A DNA stretch of 64,000 nt from Pirellulales bacterium (GTDB taxonomy: Bacteria; Planctomycetota; Planctomycetia; Pirellulales; JAEUIK01): contig JAIBBY010000006.1 in the NCBI GenBank assembly GCA_019694455.1, positions 59,090 to 123,089 on the forward strand, read 5' to 3'. The translations under genes were made by a program, and so were the position numbers. Each line of letters begins with the position of its first letter. The first letter of the stretch is position 1. The notes under the pieces were generated by a model. It worked only from the letters and a program-made list of their open reading frames with translations, made no database searches and was not told the DNA's origin. This document shows, piece by piece, positions 24,938-34,281 of this stretch.

Positions 24938-25722
24938 TGCCTGGCCGCCAGTTCGCGTTCGACGGCCTGAAACGCGTCGGCGTTGTCCAGGTTGATCAGG
25001 TCGGCGCCGAGCTCAATGGCCTTGCGAAAGGTGTCAAGATTTTTGTCAGGCTCGTACACCATGAGCTTCATGCCCAGCTCATGGCAGGCCTGGATGTTCT
25101 CAGCGGTGAGACCGGCCGGGCTGACCTCGACGATGTTGGCGGCGAAGCGCTCCTTGCGATCCTTCATTTGCTCGGGGTTGGCGGCGTTCATTTTGAGGGC
25201 CAGCTTCTGATCGAGCTTGCGAAAGTCGAGCGCCTTACGATCGTTGTCGAACCAAAAGAAGCTGTCGTTCTCCAGCCCCACGTCGTACACCAACTTGATG
25301 AGCGCCGCCAAGTCGGCGTCTTTGACGTCGAAGTAGACCTTGGCCTTACCTTTAATCCAACGCAGGTAGGGTTCGAGGCGGGGGACCTTTTCGCCCGCGA
25401 ACTTGGCGTCGAACCAACTTCCGGCGTCGAGCCCGTCGATTTGCTCGGCGGTAAGCTGGCGAATCATCCCCTTGCCGTTGGTGGTGCGGTTCACCCAAGG
25501 GTCGTGCATGATGATCATCACGCCGTCTTTGGTGGTACGGACGTCGATCTCTACATAGTCGGCCCCCCACTCGACGCACTTGGCGGCGGCGGCCTGGGTG
25601 TTCTCGGGGCAGTACTCATTGGCTCCCCGGTGACAGGCGATCTCGACGGCGCGGGTGCTGGGAAGACCGATGGCCAGTGCGGCGAAAAACGGCAGCGCTG
25701 CCTGGATGAACGGCAATCGCAT
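24934..25722 (-). CDS. Exported glycerophosphodiester phosphodiesterase
   Basis: A 262-residue GDPD-family TIM-barrel enzyme that hydrolyses glycerophosphodiesters to glycerol-3-phosphate and an alcohol. A signal peptide (LPFIQAALPFFAALAIGLPS) is followed by the catalytic HRGANEYCPENT (His-Arg and Glu) and EIDVRTTKDGVMIIMHDP (metal Glu/Asp and second His). VNRTTNGKGMI and the later FDVKDADL and LINLDNADAF blocks fit the barrel. ATG 25722 was chosen for AAGGAG 6 nt upstream. It is upstream of and overlaps the thioesterase gene. The periplasmic location suits phospholipid scavenging. Confidence 0.88.
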   Translation of the reverse strand: MRLPFIQAALPFFAALAIGLPSTRAVEIACHRGANEYCPENTQAAAAKCVEWGADYVEIDVRTTKDGVMIIMHDPWVNRTTNGKGMIRQLTAEQIDGLDAGSWFDAKFAGEKVPRLEPYLRWIKGKAKVYFDVKDADLAALIKLVYDVGLENDSFFWFDNDRKALDFRKLDQKLALKMNAANPEQMKDRKERFAANIVEVSPAGLTAENIQACHELGMKLMVYEPDKNLDTFRKAIELGADLINLDNADAFQAVERELAARQ

Positions 25723-25931
25723 GAAGGCTCCTTGGCGGTCGAGGGAAAATCGATTGGGCGCCGCGCCGTGCGGCAGTTCGAGCATAACGGCCTCGCGCGG
25801 CGCGGTCGAAGATTTTTTTGCAAATCGAATCGCGTTCGATAGATTTCTATTGGGTCGCGGCGCCGCTTGTGCTATTGATTGGACGAAGGCGCCAGTGGAC
25901 GACGCGCCGACCCATCAGGAGCCGAACCAAC

Positions 25932-27245
25932 GTGAGTGGTTCCGCCGGAACTGCCACCGCAAGCGCGGGGCGACAAGTCGCCGGGTTAAGCGCCTTGTTT
26001 GGCGCTTTGTACTTGATTCAAGGCTTTGCCGAGCCAACCGAGGGGCTTGTCGCCCAGCCGGTGCGCTCACTACTTAAGGAGTGGGGGTACGGCCCGGCGC
26101 ACATCGGCGCCTTTGCGGCCTTGCTGGCCCTGCCGTGGTGGTTCAAGCCGATTTATGGGCTACTTTCCGACTTTTTCCCGATCGCTGGCTACAGACGTCG
26201 CAGCTACCTGATTGGCGCCAGCGCCTTGGCGATGTGCAGCTTTTTGGGGGTGTATCTGTTTCCCGTGCCGGCCGGGGCCGGCTGGCTGTTGTTGGCCGCC
26301 TTGCTCGTGCCGACCGTGGCGGTCGCCTGTCTGGACGTGGTGATCGACGCCTTGATGATCGATCGCGGCCAGCCAATTGGACTGACCGGGCGATTGCAAT
26401 CGGTGCAGTGGACCGCCATGTGGGGGGCGACCATTGTGGCGGGTTCGTTGGGGGGCTATCTCGCGGAGCAGCAGTGGCAGTATTCCGGCTTTTTGATCTG
26501 TGGACTGTTGTCGGTCGCCGCCTTGGCCATTGTGCTGTGCTTTGTGCGGGAGCGGCCGATCGCGCGCGCGCAGATTGGCGCGCGGCCACGCGCCGCTGCG
26601 TCGCTGGTCGAGGCCGCTCGGTCGCCAGGGGTGCTGTTGGCGGGGACCTTTTTGTTCCTCTGGAACTTCAACCCGTTTTCCACCGCGGTGCTGTACCTGC
26701 ACATGACCGAGCAGCTTGGCCTCTCGGAGCAGTTTTACGGGCATAGCGTTTCGCTGATGGCGCTGGGCGCCTTGGTGGCGAGCGGACTGTACGGTTTCTA
26801 CTGCCGCCGCGTGGCGTTCGGCCTGCTATTGCATGGCTCGGTGGCGTGTGGCGTGTTGGCCACGGTGGCCTACTTGGCGCTGTGGGACAGCCGCTCGGCG
26901 GCGATCCTCTCGCTAGCGGTGGGGTTCTTTCACATGACTGGGACCATGGTGCAACTCGACCTGGCGGCGCGCCACTGTCCGCTGAAGAGCGCGGCCACGG
27001 TGTTCGCCTTGCTGATGGCGCTGTCGAACGTCAGCACGTCGCTAGCCACCTGGCTGGGCGGGCTGTTTTATGAGCGCTGGCTTGAGACGCTGGGGCCGAA
27101 CATGGCGTTCAACTGGCTGGTCGTGGCTGGCTCGGCGATCAGCGGGTGCTGCTGGTTGCTGGCGCCGGCGCTAGCCCGCGACGAGCGACGGCAGACGATC
27201 CTGCTGCCGACGCCGCAGCCGGAGTTGGTCCAGCAGGCGGCTTAG
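25932..27245 (+). CDS. BT1/MFS-type membrane transporter
   Basis: A 437-residue protein with about 12 membrane helices. WWFKPIYGLLSDFFPIAGYR is close to the signature loop of the folate-biopterin (BT1) transporter family within the major facilitator superfamily; CLDVVIDALMIDRG follows at the fourth to fifth helix. Substrate unknown: pteridines, folate or another small molecule are possible. GTG 25932 was selected because AGGAG lies 10 nt upstream and the earlier in-frame reading is not hydrophobic. Its last 54 nt recur almost unchanged at 15101-15154 on the opposite strand. It is convergent with the glycosidase gene. Confidence 0.82.
   Translation: MSGSAGTATASAGRQVAGLSALFGALYLIQGFAEPTEGLVAQPVRSLLKEWGYGPAHIGAFAALLALPWWFKPIYGLLSDFFPIAGYRRRSYLIGASALAMCSFLGVYLFPVPAGAGWLLLAALLVPTVAVACLDVVIDALMIDRGQPIGLTGRLQSVQWTAMWGATIVAGSLGGYLAEQQWQYSGFLICGLLSVAALAIVLCFVRERPIARAQIGARPRAAASLVEAARSPGVLLAGTFLFLWNFNPFSTAVLYLHMTEQLGLSEQFYGHSVSLMALGALVASGLYGFYCRRVAFGLLLHGSVACGVLATVAYLALWDSRSAAILSLAVGFFHMTGTMVQLDLAARHCPLKSAATVFALLMALSNVSTSLATWLGGLFYERWLETLGPNMAFNWLVVAGSAISGCCWLLAPALARDERRQTILLPTPQPELVQQAA
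27192..27245 (+). repeat. Gene-end segment duplicated at 15101-15154
   Basis: The final 54 nt of the transporter gene, including the stop, have a 51/54-identical copy on the minus strand 12 kb to the left. The differences are one silent-looking and two clustered substitutions. Confidence 0.8.
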
Positions 27246-27327
27246 TGACCTCACCACGCGATGCGGTTCGTGCAAACCCACTATCCGCCGGCTTCGATTT
27301 CCGGCGCAGGTCGTGGAGCCACGAGTT

Positions 27328-29538
27328 TCATTGGCGTTTCAGGTTCACGAAGAACAGCGGTTCATCCGCCTCGATGCGCAGCAATGGGCCGTCCAGGCGG
27401 TCAGTACGATAGGTTTCCAACGAAAAATCGTGGCGTTCGGCAGTCATGCCCGCGAGCCAAGGGGCATTCAACGTCCAGCCGACCCGCGAGACCAGCACCG
27501 GCATGCCGCCGCCCTCAATAGACCTGGCCGCGGAGATCGGTCCATGCCCGGTGGCTTTCAGTTCGGTGTCGTATTTGTCGGCGTCGATCTTAAAACCCGT
27601 GTTCCAACTGGTGCTGACCGCCATCGCCACCAAGTCGCCGCTTTCGGCCAGCGGCTTGCCGTCCTGGCTGCACATCGCGAAACAGACATAGCGCTCGTCG
27701 TCGCGGACGAAGGGCGTGCCGTCAGGAACGTTGAGCGCGATGCCGTCGAGCGTCTCGCCGCTTTCAAAAGCGTGCGATTCCGGGACGAATCCCGCGATCA
27801 CGCGCACGCGCGGCGATTCGATGATCAATTGGCCTTGTTTCCAGCGATAGGTGATTTGCGGCGTGGGACGGCAAATGTCGTCGTACGTCGCTTGGTTTCG
27901 GCCGATGAAATGGCTTTCTGGTTCGTTCGGATCGAAACGCAAGCGCAGGCCAAACTGCATTGCCGTCGGCTGCATGCGTTGGTAGAGCGACTCCCAGTTC
28001 GCGCCTCCGTCGAAAAGCACGTCTTTACCAACGACCAGCACGGTGGGCTCGGTCGGTGGGTGGAGGTCACCATGCACAAAGATTGTCGCGGCCAGCTTCA
28101 TCGACGCCAGCATCACCTCGTCGCCGCCAAAGACCACCGATTGCCAGTAATGCGCTTCGTATGGCATTTGCAGCGGGGTGGCGCGGTCTCCGTACACGTG
28201 AGCGTTGTAGTAATGCCAGTCGACGACATCGAGATCGGCGATCGCGGCGAACGCCGCGAGTCGAAGCGGATAATCGGCGCGATACTTGCCCGGCTGGAAC
28301 GTCATCGTCTCATAAATGACGCCAGGGTGGTTTTCAATTTTGTTGAACGTCATCCAACTGTGCACGGTAGGCGGCTCGGCGAGGGGCATGGACCAAGGGA
28401 AGGTTGGCTTGCTTCGGTCAGAGTCGATCAAGCCTTGGTAGGAGCCGAAAGCGAACGCCGAGCCGAAGGTGTGCTCGTACGCCGAATGCATCGAAAAGCT
28501 CGCGCCGGTGTCAAACAGCACTGGCACGACGGCGGCGCCGGCCCCGGACTCGCCATGCGAGCGTACGCGCTGCATGGCCTTGGTCTTGAATTCGATGTGG
28601 AGGCCGACCAGAAAACGGGCGATGTCGCCGCCGCGCGCGGCATTGGCGTTGGCTAGAAGGGCCTGATTTTTGCTGAGATCTATATTGATCCCCAGCACGG
28701 CAGCCATTTCCGGCATGGCGGCGCGGCCCTGCAGCGGCTGGAGGAGGACGGTGGCAGCGGTCAGGGATTCGCCGGGCAGCAGTTCGCCCCAAGCGGCGCG
28801 CAGCGCTTCGTCGTCGGCATACTTGTTCCGCAACCACGCATTCCACTTGACCAGTAACGGCCGCACGATCGCCGGATCGAGCGCCGCCAACTCTCCGCCG
28901 GCTAGCATACGCGGTGTCCACCATTGCTCGTTGACCAGTTCGATCAAGGCGATGCTCGGTTCATCGGCGTAACGCCGGCCAGTGTGCTGATTGACGTGGT
29001 TCATCACCCGATCGATGTGATTGAGATAGGCCGTCTGCGTTCGCAGGTCCCATATCGTTTGCAGCGCCGAGGGGCGCAGCGTCTTGCCCTCCATCGCCTT
29101 CAGCCAATCCTCGCGGCTGACCAACGGATCGTCGATGACATCGATGTCGGCCGAGGTGATCGTGACGTTGTTAAGCAGGTCGATCCAGTTGTAGCCGCCG
29201 CTCTTGGCGATCGCGGCGAACGAGTAGTCTTGCAAGTCCATGGTCGACCCGTCGCCGCGCGCGTACTCCATCGGATAGGCCCGGCCAACGCTGATATTGC
29301 GGTAGAGATTGAAACCGAGTTTGCGGAAGTGATCGACCTCCTTGTCGATGGCGGCGGGCGTCTCGCCCAAAATTCCGGATTGGGAACCCCACAGTTTCAA
29401 TCTGGCCCCGCCGGCGTGGAAGTGCCCGTCGCGCACTTGCACAAAACTCGCGGGCGACTCCGCCGTGGCGGCGCACGGCGCGGCCAGCAGGAGCGAAATC
29501 ACGCTCGATCTAATAAGAAACGAACCTGCGCACATCAT
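27328..29538 (-). CDS. Exported clan GH-A glycoside hydrolase (GH5-like)
   Basis: A 736-residue secreted protein. A signal peptide (SSVISLLLAAPCAATA) is followed by a TIM-barrel entry RLKLWGSQSGIL and HFRKLGFNLYRN. SIALIELVNEQWWTPR then carries the Asn-Glu acid/base pair of clan GH-A. The nucleophile is not certain: candidates lie in GVIYETMTFQPG or the VFGGDEVML region. The last 220 residues form a beta-rich module (GQLIIESPRVRVIAGFVPE and following) often found behind GH barrels. It probably acts on polysaccharides outside the cytoplasm. ATG 29538 and ATG 29535 are both possible. The TTTATAAAATT stretch just upstream may be the -10 region. It is convergent with the transporter. Confidence 0.8.
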   Translation of the reverse strand: MMCAGSFLIRSSVISLLLAAPCAATAESPASFVQVRDGHFHAGGARLKLWGSQSGILGETPAAIDKEVDHFRKLGFNLYRNISVGRAYPMEYARGDGSTMDLQDYSFAAIAKSGGYNWIDLLNNVTITSADIDVIDDPLVSREDWLKAMEGKTLRPSALQTIWDLRTQTAYLNHIDRVMNHVNQHTGRRYADEPSIALIELVNEQWWTPRMLAGGELAALDPAIVRPLLVKWNAWLRNKYADDEALRAAWGELLPGESLTAATVLLQPLQGRAAMPEMAAVLGINIDLSKNQALLANANAARGGDIARFLVGLHIEFKTKAMQRVRSHGESGAGAAVVPVLFDTGASFSMHSAYEHTFGSAFAFGSYQGLIDSDRSKPTFPWSMPLAEPPTVHSWMTFNKIENHPGVIYETMTFQPGKYRADYPLRLAAFAAIADLDVVDWHYYNAHVYGDRATPLQMPYEAHYWQSVVFGGDEVMLASMKLAATIFVHGDLHPPTEPTVLVVGKDVLFDGGANWESLYQRMQPTAMQFGLRLRFDPNEPESHFIGRNQATYDDICRPTPQITYRWKQGQLIIESPRVRVIAGFVPESHAFESGETLDGIALNVPDGTPFVRDDERYVCFAMCSQDGKPLAESGDLVAMAVSTSWNTGFKIDADKYDTELKATGHGPISAARSIEGGGMPVLVSRVGWTLNAPWLAGMTAERHDFSLETYRTDRLDGPLLRIEADEPLFFVNLKRQ

Positions 29539-29996
29539 ATTTCAATTTTATAAAGGCAGTGCCGCCGACAGATCAGTGGCGCATGATGGCGGCAGGTCAA
29601 ATCTATCAGGGGCAGAAACGAGAGCCGTAAAGTGATGACACTTGCCGAAGGTCCTTGCGGCTCGGGCCAGGTTTCAAGTGTAGTCACACCTGCCCGGCCG
29701 CCGCAAAAGCGATCATCGCCGGGCGTCTCCCTCGCGCTTGGAGCGCATTTGGTCCAAGTGCCGCGCCAACTCTCGGTGTGGCGTCGTACGCCGGAGGAGC
29801 GACGGTGGTGTTGTGCATGTCGAAGCCAGCGGCAATCCGATTCTCGGCGTCGGCCCCAGGGCGAGAACCTGAATCGAACGCTGTGGCGAAATGGCAGACG
29901 CTTCTACCAACGCGGTAGACGACCGCGATTTCCAAGGCAATCGGGCGCGGAGACAACGGTTTTTGTGCGCCCCTATGCGACTTTTGTGAGTCTAGT

Positions 29997-30027
29997 GTTC
30001 GCCCCCAGCCAACCCGAGCGGGCGAAC
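29997..30027. repeat. 8-bp inverted repeat
   Basis: GTTCGCCC (29997-30004) and GGGCGAAC (30020-30027) pair perfectly around a 15-nt loop; one G-T and one G-C pair may extend the stem outward. Its role is unknown. It lies about 300 bp before the ECF sigma gene. Confidence 0.5.
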
Positions 30028-30232
30028 GCCAATTCGAGCGCCACATTGAAAGTCATTTCTGCCTTAGCGCGACTGTATTGATCACCCTGCTTGCGGGTGG
30101 TTCGCCTCAGTGCTCAATGAGTTGCGTCGCTGCGCAAATCGCTTTTACAAAAGGAGTTACCGCACAGAGTGAACCGCAAGGGGAGGCGACTCTTTTTCAA
30201 AGCACACTCCAGACGTATCGAGCCTGCCGATA

Positions 30233-30305
30233 CGGACAAAGATTTTTTGTCCGGTTTGGCGCCTGTTTGGCGTCTATATAGATGGGAATAGCGTTTCGCA
30301 TTCCC
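30233..30305 (+). promoter_or_regulatory. Layered leader of the ECF sigma/kinase operon
   Basis: In order: a perfect 8-bp hairpin CGGACAAA/TTTGTCCG with a 5-nt loop (30233-30253); two abutting 11-bp direct repeats GTTTGGCGCCT and GTTTGGCGTCT (30254-30275); TATATA (30275-30280), a possible -10 box; and a second hairpin at 30284-30305 (GGGAAT, bulged A, GCG, loop TTT, CGC, ATTCCC). The block ends 19 bp before the sigma start. The tandem repeat upstream of TATATA could be an activator or sigma-factor site, and the last hairpin would sit in the 5' UTR near the start codon. Confidence 0.55.
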
Positions 30306-30324
30306 GTTCGCGCCCAAACTGGGG

Positions 30325-30966
30325 ATGTCCGTGTCTGAATACGCGCCGAATCACGAAGGACCCGATACGCTGGACCGCTCGATTGCGGCGGCGCGGGGTG
30401 GCTCGTATTCTGCGCTGGGGCAGTTATTTGACCATTATCGCGCGTATCTGATGCGGATCGCCAACGACGAGTTGGGGAACGATCTCGGCGCGCTACTGGC
30501 GCCATCGGACGTGGTACAATCCACATTTTTGAACGCGACCAAGGAATTTGGCCATTTTCAAGGGGTGAGCGAGACCCAACTCCGCGGTTGGCTGCGTAGA
30601 ATCTTGATCAACAATATTCACGACGCGCGGCGCAAATATGCCGCCACTAACTCGCAGGAAGAGTCGCTGGGGGGCGATTTCTCGGCTGGAGACGCGTTTC
30701 GCGAGCTGGTGGCCGATTGCTCGGCGCCGAGCGCAGCGCTGCGCGGGCGAGAAAACCAGGACATTGTGCATGCCGCCATGGCGCGTTTGGCCGACGAGGC
30801 GCGACGCGCCATTGAGCTGCGCAGCTTTGATGGGCGAACCTTCGAGGAAGTTGGGGCGGCACTAGGACGATCGGCCGAGGCGGCGCGCAAGATCTGGTGC
30901 CGGGCGATTGACAGGCTGGCCATTGAGCTCGCCACGCAACATGGCAACCGATCCGGATTCATTTGA
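30325..30966 (+). CDS. ECF-type RNA polymerase sigma factor
   Basis: A 213-residue sigma-70 family protein of the planctomycete ECF type. Region 2: LDRSIAAARGGSYSALGQLF, ALLAPSDVVQSTFLNATKEF (core-binding helix with DVVQ) and LRGWLRRILINNIHDARRKY (-10 recognition). Region 4: RRAIELRSFDGRTFEEVGAA followed by AARKIWCRAIDRLAIEL, the helix-turn-helix for the -35 element. ATG 30325 has GGGG directly against it; GTG 30331 has better spacing (5 nt) and is an alternative. Its 3' end overlaps the kinase gene by 26 bp, so both products are made from one message and the kinase is the likely regulator or output. Confidence 0.9.
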   Translation: MSVSEYAPNHEGPDTLDRSIAAARGGSYSALGQLFDHYRAYLMRIANDELGNDLGALLAPSDVVQSTFLNATKEFGHFQGVSETQLRGWLRRILINNIHDARRKYAATNSQEESLGGDFSAGDAFRELVADCSAPSAALRGRENQDIVHAAMARLADEARRAIELRSFDGRTFEEVGAALGRSAEAARKIWCRAIDRLAIELATQHGNRSGFI

Positions 30967-33900
30967 CGATCTGGTCGACGATTACCTCGTCGATTGTCAG
31001 CGCCGCGCCGATGCCGGCGAGCCGTTGGACCAAACGTTGTCCGACGGGCCGGAGGAGCTGCGCGCGCGGCTGGCGCGGGGGCGCGAATGCGTCGAGATGC
31101 TGGCGGCCATCAAACGCGGTGGCGCCCAGCAAAACGGTCCGCTGCTCAGGCAGCTTGGCCGTTTTGAAATCCTGAGCGAACTCGGCGTTGGCGGCTTTGG
31201 CATTGTCTACCGTGCCCGCGATCCGCGCACCGACCGCGATGTGGCGCTCAAGATTCCGCGGATCGAGTCGCTCGCGTCGGCCGAGCATCGGCAGCGCTTT
31301 GAGCAAGAGGCCCGCGCCACGGCTCGACTAGATCATCCCAACGTCGCCGCAATCCTCGAGGCCGGCATCGCCGACGACATGCCATACATCGCGACTACTT
31401 ATTATCGCGGCGTCACCCTGTCTCGCTGGCTGCGAGAGCGAAAGGGCCCCGTTCCTCATAAGCAAGCCGCCGAGTTTGTTCGCAAACTGGCCGATGCGGT
31501 CGCCCACGCCCACGAACACGGTGTGCTGCATCGCGACATCAAGCCGGGCAACATCCTGTTGGCGATACCCGACGGCGAACTGCTGATCGGCAGCGAACTG
31601 AATCAGGCTGTTCCCAAGCTGATGGATTTTGGCCTGGCCAAGCTGACCGAGCGCAACGACGCGATGACGCGCACCGGTACGCTGGTCGGCACCCTGCGCT
31701 ATATGTCTCCCGAACAAGCGATGGGGCAAACCAAAGAGATTGGGCCGGGCGCCGACATTTACAGCCTGGGCGCGGTGCTGTACGAACTCTTGGCAGGACG
31801 GCCGCCATTTTCGGGCGACACCGATTGGGAAATTCTGCGCAAGATCGAACGCGTGGACGTCACGCGAATTAGCCAAACGCGCGGGTCGGAAATCGCCGAT
31901 CTGGAGACGATCTGCCTCAAGTGCCTGGAAAAAACGCCTGCCCGGCGGTATGCGACGGCGCGGCTGCTGGCCGATGATTTGGGGCGCTATCTGGATGGGG
32001 TGCCGATCCGCGCGCGGCGCGTGACCACTACTGAGCGTGTGCGAAAATGGGCACGGCGCAATCCTGCTTGGGCCGGGCTGTTCGCGTTCGCTACGCTGGC
32101 CGGCTTAACGCTTATCGGCGTACTCGGCTGGTCGAACTGGCGCATTGCCGGGGCGCTGCGCTCCACCCGCGAGTATGCCTACGGCTCCGACATGCGGTTG
32201 GTGCAGGACGCCTGGGAACAATCCTCGCCCGCGGACGCGCAGCGCTATTTGAACCGTTACGTGCCCAAGACGGGAGAGCACGATCTGCGCGGCGTTGAAT
32301 GGCACTACCTGCGCGCCATGATGAACCACGACTCGAAGGTGATAGCCAGGCAGGACTCCGAAATCTGGTCGATGGCGGTCTCGCCGGACCAGCGGCAACT
32401 GGCAACCGGCGATCGTCACGGCGTGATCCGCCTCTGGAATCGACCAACGACTGGCAAGCCGATCGAACTCATTGCGCACCAGTCGGGCAATATCGACGGA
32501 CTTCTCTTCACCCCCAATGGCCAATGGCTGATAAGCTGCGGCGACGATCGCGCGATCCGCGTTTGGGACGTGGTGACTCAGCAAATGGTTCACGAGTTGA
32601 CAGGACACAACAACTGGATCGGCGCGATTGCCATCTCGCACGACGGCCGCTGGCTGGCGAGCGGCGCCGGGGGGGGCGGCGTGCTGCTTTGGGACTTGGA
32701 ATCGGGCACAATGGCCCGCAAGATCGCTGCGCATCCTGGCGCGATTCGCTGGTTGGCGATGCATCCTCGCCGACCGTGGCTGGCGTCTGGCTGCGATGAT
32801 GGCCAAGTGCAATTGTGGGACTACGAGCGCAACGCGCCTGCCGGCGGGCTGACCGACGCCTTGCTCGATTCGCCAGCGAATCCCTCGTGGCGCAATGCGC
32901 TGTGGGCCGATGACGACAAACTGCTGGCGCCAACCCGTAACGAACTGTGGCAGTGGGATCTGAGCCAAGCTGACAGCGGCAAGGTCGCGGTCACTCAATT
33001 TCTGTCGCCCGACAAGATCATGTCGCTGGGCGCGCTCGGCGATACTGGCATGGTGGTCGAAGGAGGCAGCGACAGCAGACCCGATGTTCGCATTCGCGAC
33101 AAATCGCGCCGCCGTTCGATTGTGAAAACGTTGCACGGACACTCGGACGCGGTGCGCTGCGTGATTGGTTTGGGAGGCGACGTCATCTTGAGCGGCTCGG
33201 AAGATGGCACGGTTCGCGAGTGGAACATCGCCGTCACCGAACAGATGGGCACGCGCATTCCCACTGCCGCCACGCCACTTTGTTTTGCCTGGGCTCCCTC
33301 GCAGCAAGAACTGCTGGCCGGCCTCGAGAATGGCGAGGTGGTGAAAATCGACCGCCGCACGCAGCAACCGACTGCCACCTTGGCTCGATTAGATAGTCCG
33401 ATCAGCTTAATCAAGTTCGGTCCCGACCAAGATCGCTGTGCCGTCGTCGATCGCGGCGGACAACTCGCCTGGGTGGACCTGGCTGGGGGGCCCTGCTTGC
33501 CGATCTGCAAGTTGGCGGAGCGGCCCGATCGCATGGCCATCAGCCGCGACGGGCACTGGCTCGCCTACAGTTGCAAAGAAGCGCTCGCCGTGATCGACCT
33601 GCATACCGGCAAGCAGCATGCGCGGTTCAATCATGCCGAAGGGGTGTGGGCCTGCACGTTTCTCGACGCGCGGCGACTCATCGCCGGCGACATGCGCGGC
33701 GAGTCGCGCTGCTACGACGTCGTTGATAAACGCCGGCTCGGCTTCTTGGTTGGCCATCGCAACACCATGGGCTGCGCCACTCTGTCTCCCGACGGCAAGC
33801 GCTTCGCCACCGCCGCCAAAGACAAGACCGTTCATGTTTACGATGCCCGCAGCCTGAAACTGCTATCAACCTACATGTTGCGCGACGCGCTGAACCGTGT

Positions 33901-34111
33901 GTACTTTCTGCCCGACGATCGACTCTTTGTGACCGGCGAAGAGATGTTTGGAATCGTCAATATGCGCACGGGCCAGACGATGCTCGATTGGCCACTGAGC
34001 GGCGACGCGAAGCCGACGGCCGATGGCCGCGCGATCGCGTTCACCGTGGGGGCCGAGTTGCGGGTCATCGATCTCGACTATCCCAGCGGGCCTACAGCCG
34101 GCGCGGAGTAA
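30941..34111 (+). CDS. Ser/Thr protein kinase with C-terminal WD40 repeats
   Basis: A 1056-residue membrane kinase. Residues about 85-345 form a Hanks-type kinase: glycine loop LGVGGFGIVYRARD, VALKIP lysine, catalytic H197-R-D199-I-K-P-G-N204, D229-F-G, activation segment TGTLVGTLRYMSPEQ and ADIYSLGAVLYELL. One membrane helix follows (AGLFAFATLAGLTLIGVLGW). The remaining 650 residues are WD40-type blades, e.g. ISCGDDRAIRVWD, LASGAGGGGVLLWD, LASGCDDGQVQLWD and SGSEDGTVREWN; they probably bind partners or sense a signal outside. The start ATG 30941 lies within the sigma gene, a 26-bp overlap that couples the two. This ECF-kinase-WD40 arrangement is typical of planctomycetes. Confidence 0.93.
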   Translation: MATDPDSFDDLVDDYLVDCQRRADAGEPLDQTLSDGPEELRARLARGRECVEMLAAIKRGGAQQNGPLLRQLGRFEILSELGVGGFGIVYRARDPRTDRDVALKIPRIESLASAEHRQRFEQEARATARLDHPNVAAILEAGIADDMPYIATTYYRGVTLSRWLRERKGPVPHKQAAEFVRKLADAVAHAHEHGVLHRDIKPGNILLAIPDGELLIGSELNQAVPKLMDFGLAKLTERNDAMTRTGTLVGTLRYMSPEQAMGQTKEIGPGADIYSLGAVLYELLAGRPPFSGDTDWEILRKIERVDVTRISQTRGSEIADLETICLKCLEKTPARRYATARLLADDLGRYLDGVPIRARRVTTTERVRKWARRNPAWAGLFAFATLAGLTLIGVLGWSNWRIAGALRSTREYAYGSDMRLVQDAWEQSSPADAQRYLNRYVPKTGEHDLRGVEWHYLRAMMNHDSKVIARQDSEIWSMAVSPDQRQLATGDRHGVIRLWNRPTTGKPIELIAHQSGNIDGLLFTPNGQWLISCGDDRAIRVWDVVTQQMVHELTGHNNWIGAIAISHDGRWLASGAGGGGVLLWDLESGTMARKIAAHPGAIRWLAMHPRRPWLASGCDDGQVQLWDYERNAPAGGLTDALLDSPANPSWRNALWADDDKLLAPTRNELWQWDLSQADSGKVAVTQFLSPDKIMSLGALGDTGMVVEGGSDSRPDVRIRDKSRRRSIVKTLHGHSDAVRCVIGLGGDVILSGSEDGTVREWNIAVTEQMGTRIPTAATPLCFAWAPSQQELLAGLENGEVVKIDRRTQQPTATLARLDSPISLIKFGPDQDRCAVVDRGGQLAWVDLAGGPCLPICKLAERPDRMAISRDGHWLAYSCKEALAVIDLHTGKQHARFNHAEGVWACTFLDARRLIAGDMRGESRCYDVVDKRRLGFLVGHRNTMGCATLSPDGKRFATAAKDKTVHVYDARSLKLLSTYMLRDALNRVYFLPDDRLFVTGEEMFGIVNMRTGQTMLDWPLSGDAKPTADGRAIAFTVGAELRVIDLDYPSGPTAGAE

Positions 34112-34281
34112 GTCGCGAACTGCGTCCGCCTTGCAGTGCGCGCTCATTTGCGATGCGCTCTGGAGCGGCTGACGGACTCTTGCCAAGCAATAGAAAAAAT
34201 GACCCGAAGCGCGCCACAAGCACTGGGGGAGCTCATGGACCGCGCCTCGGGCATTCACGTGTTTTGCAAACTAACTGGTTT

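Larger units (their letters stand above)
29539..30324. other. 786-bp gene-free region with inverted repeats
   Basis: No reading frame here has protein-like composition or a start I can support. It separates the glycosidase gene (minus) from the ECF sigma gene (plus). It contains a tRNA-reminiscent segment at about 29858-29933, an inverted repeat at 29997-30027 and a dense leader at 30233-30305. It is somewhat less GC-rich than coding DNA nearby. It could hold a non-coding RNA. Confidence 0.55.

Noticed and set aside
29858..29933. Possible tRNA gene on the minus strand
   Set aside because: D-arm- and T-loop-like motifs are present, but the T stem pairs at one position only, the anticodon stem at three of five, and the acceptor arms do not pair. 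Kept only as a low-interest observation.
29632..30081. Open plus-strand frame of 149 codons in the gene-free stretch
   Set aside because: Its product has a random composition, lacks a ribosome binding site and crosses an inverted repeat; other frames over the same stretch are equally open.
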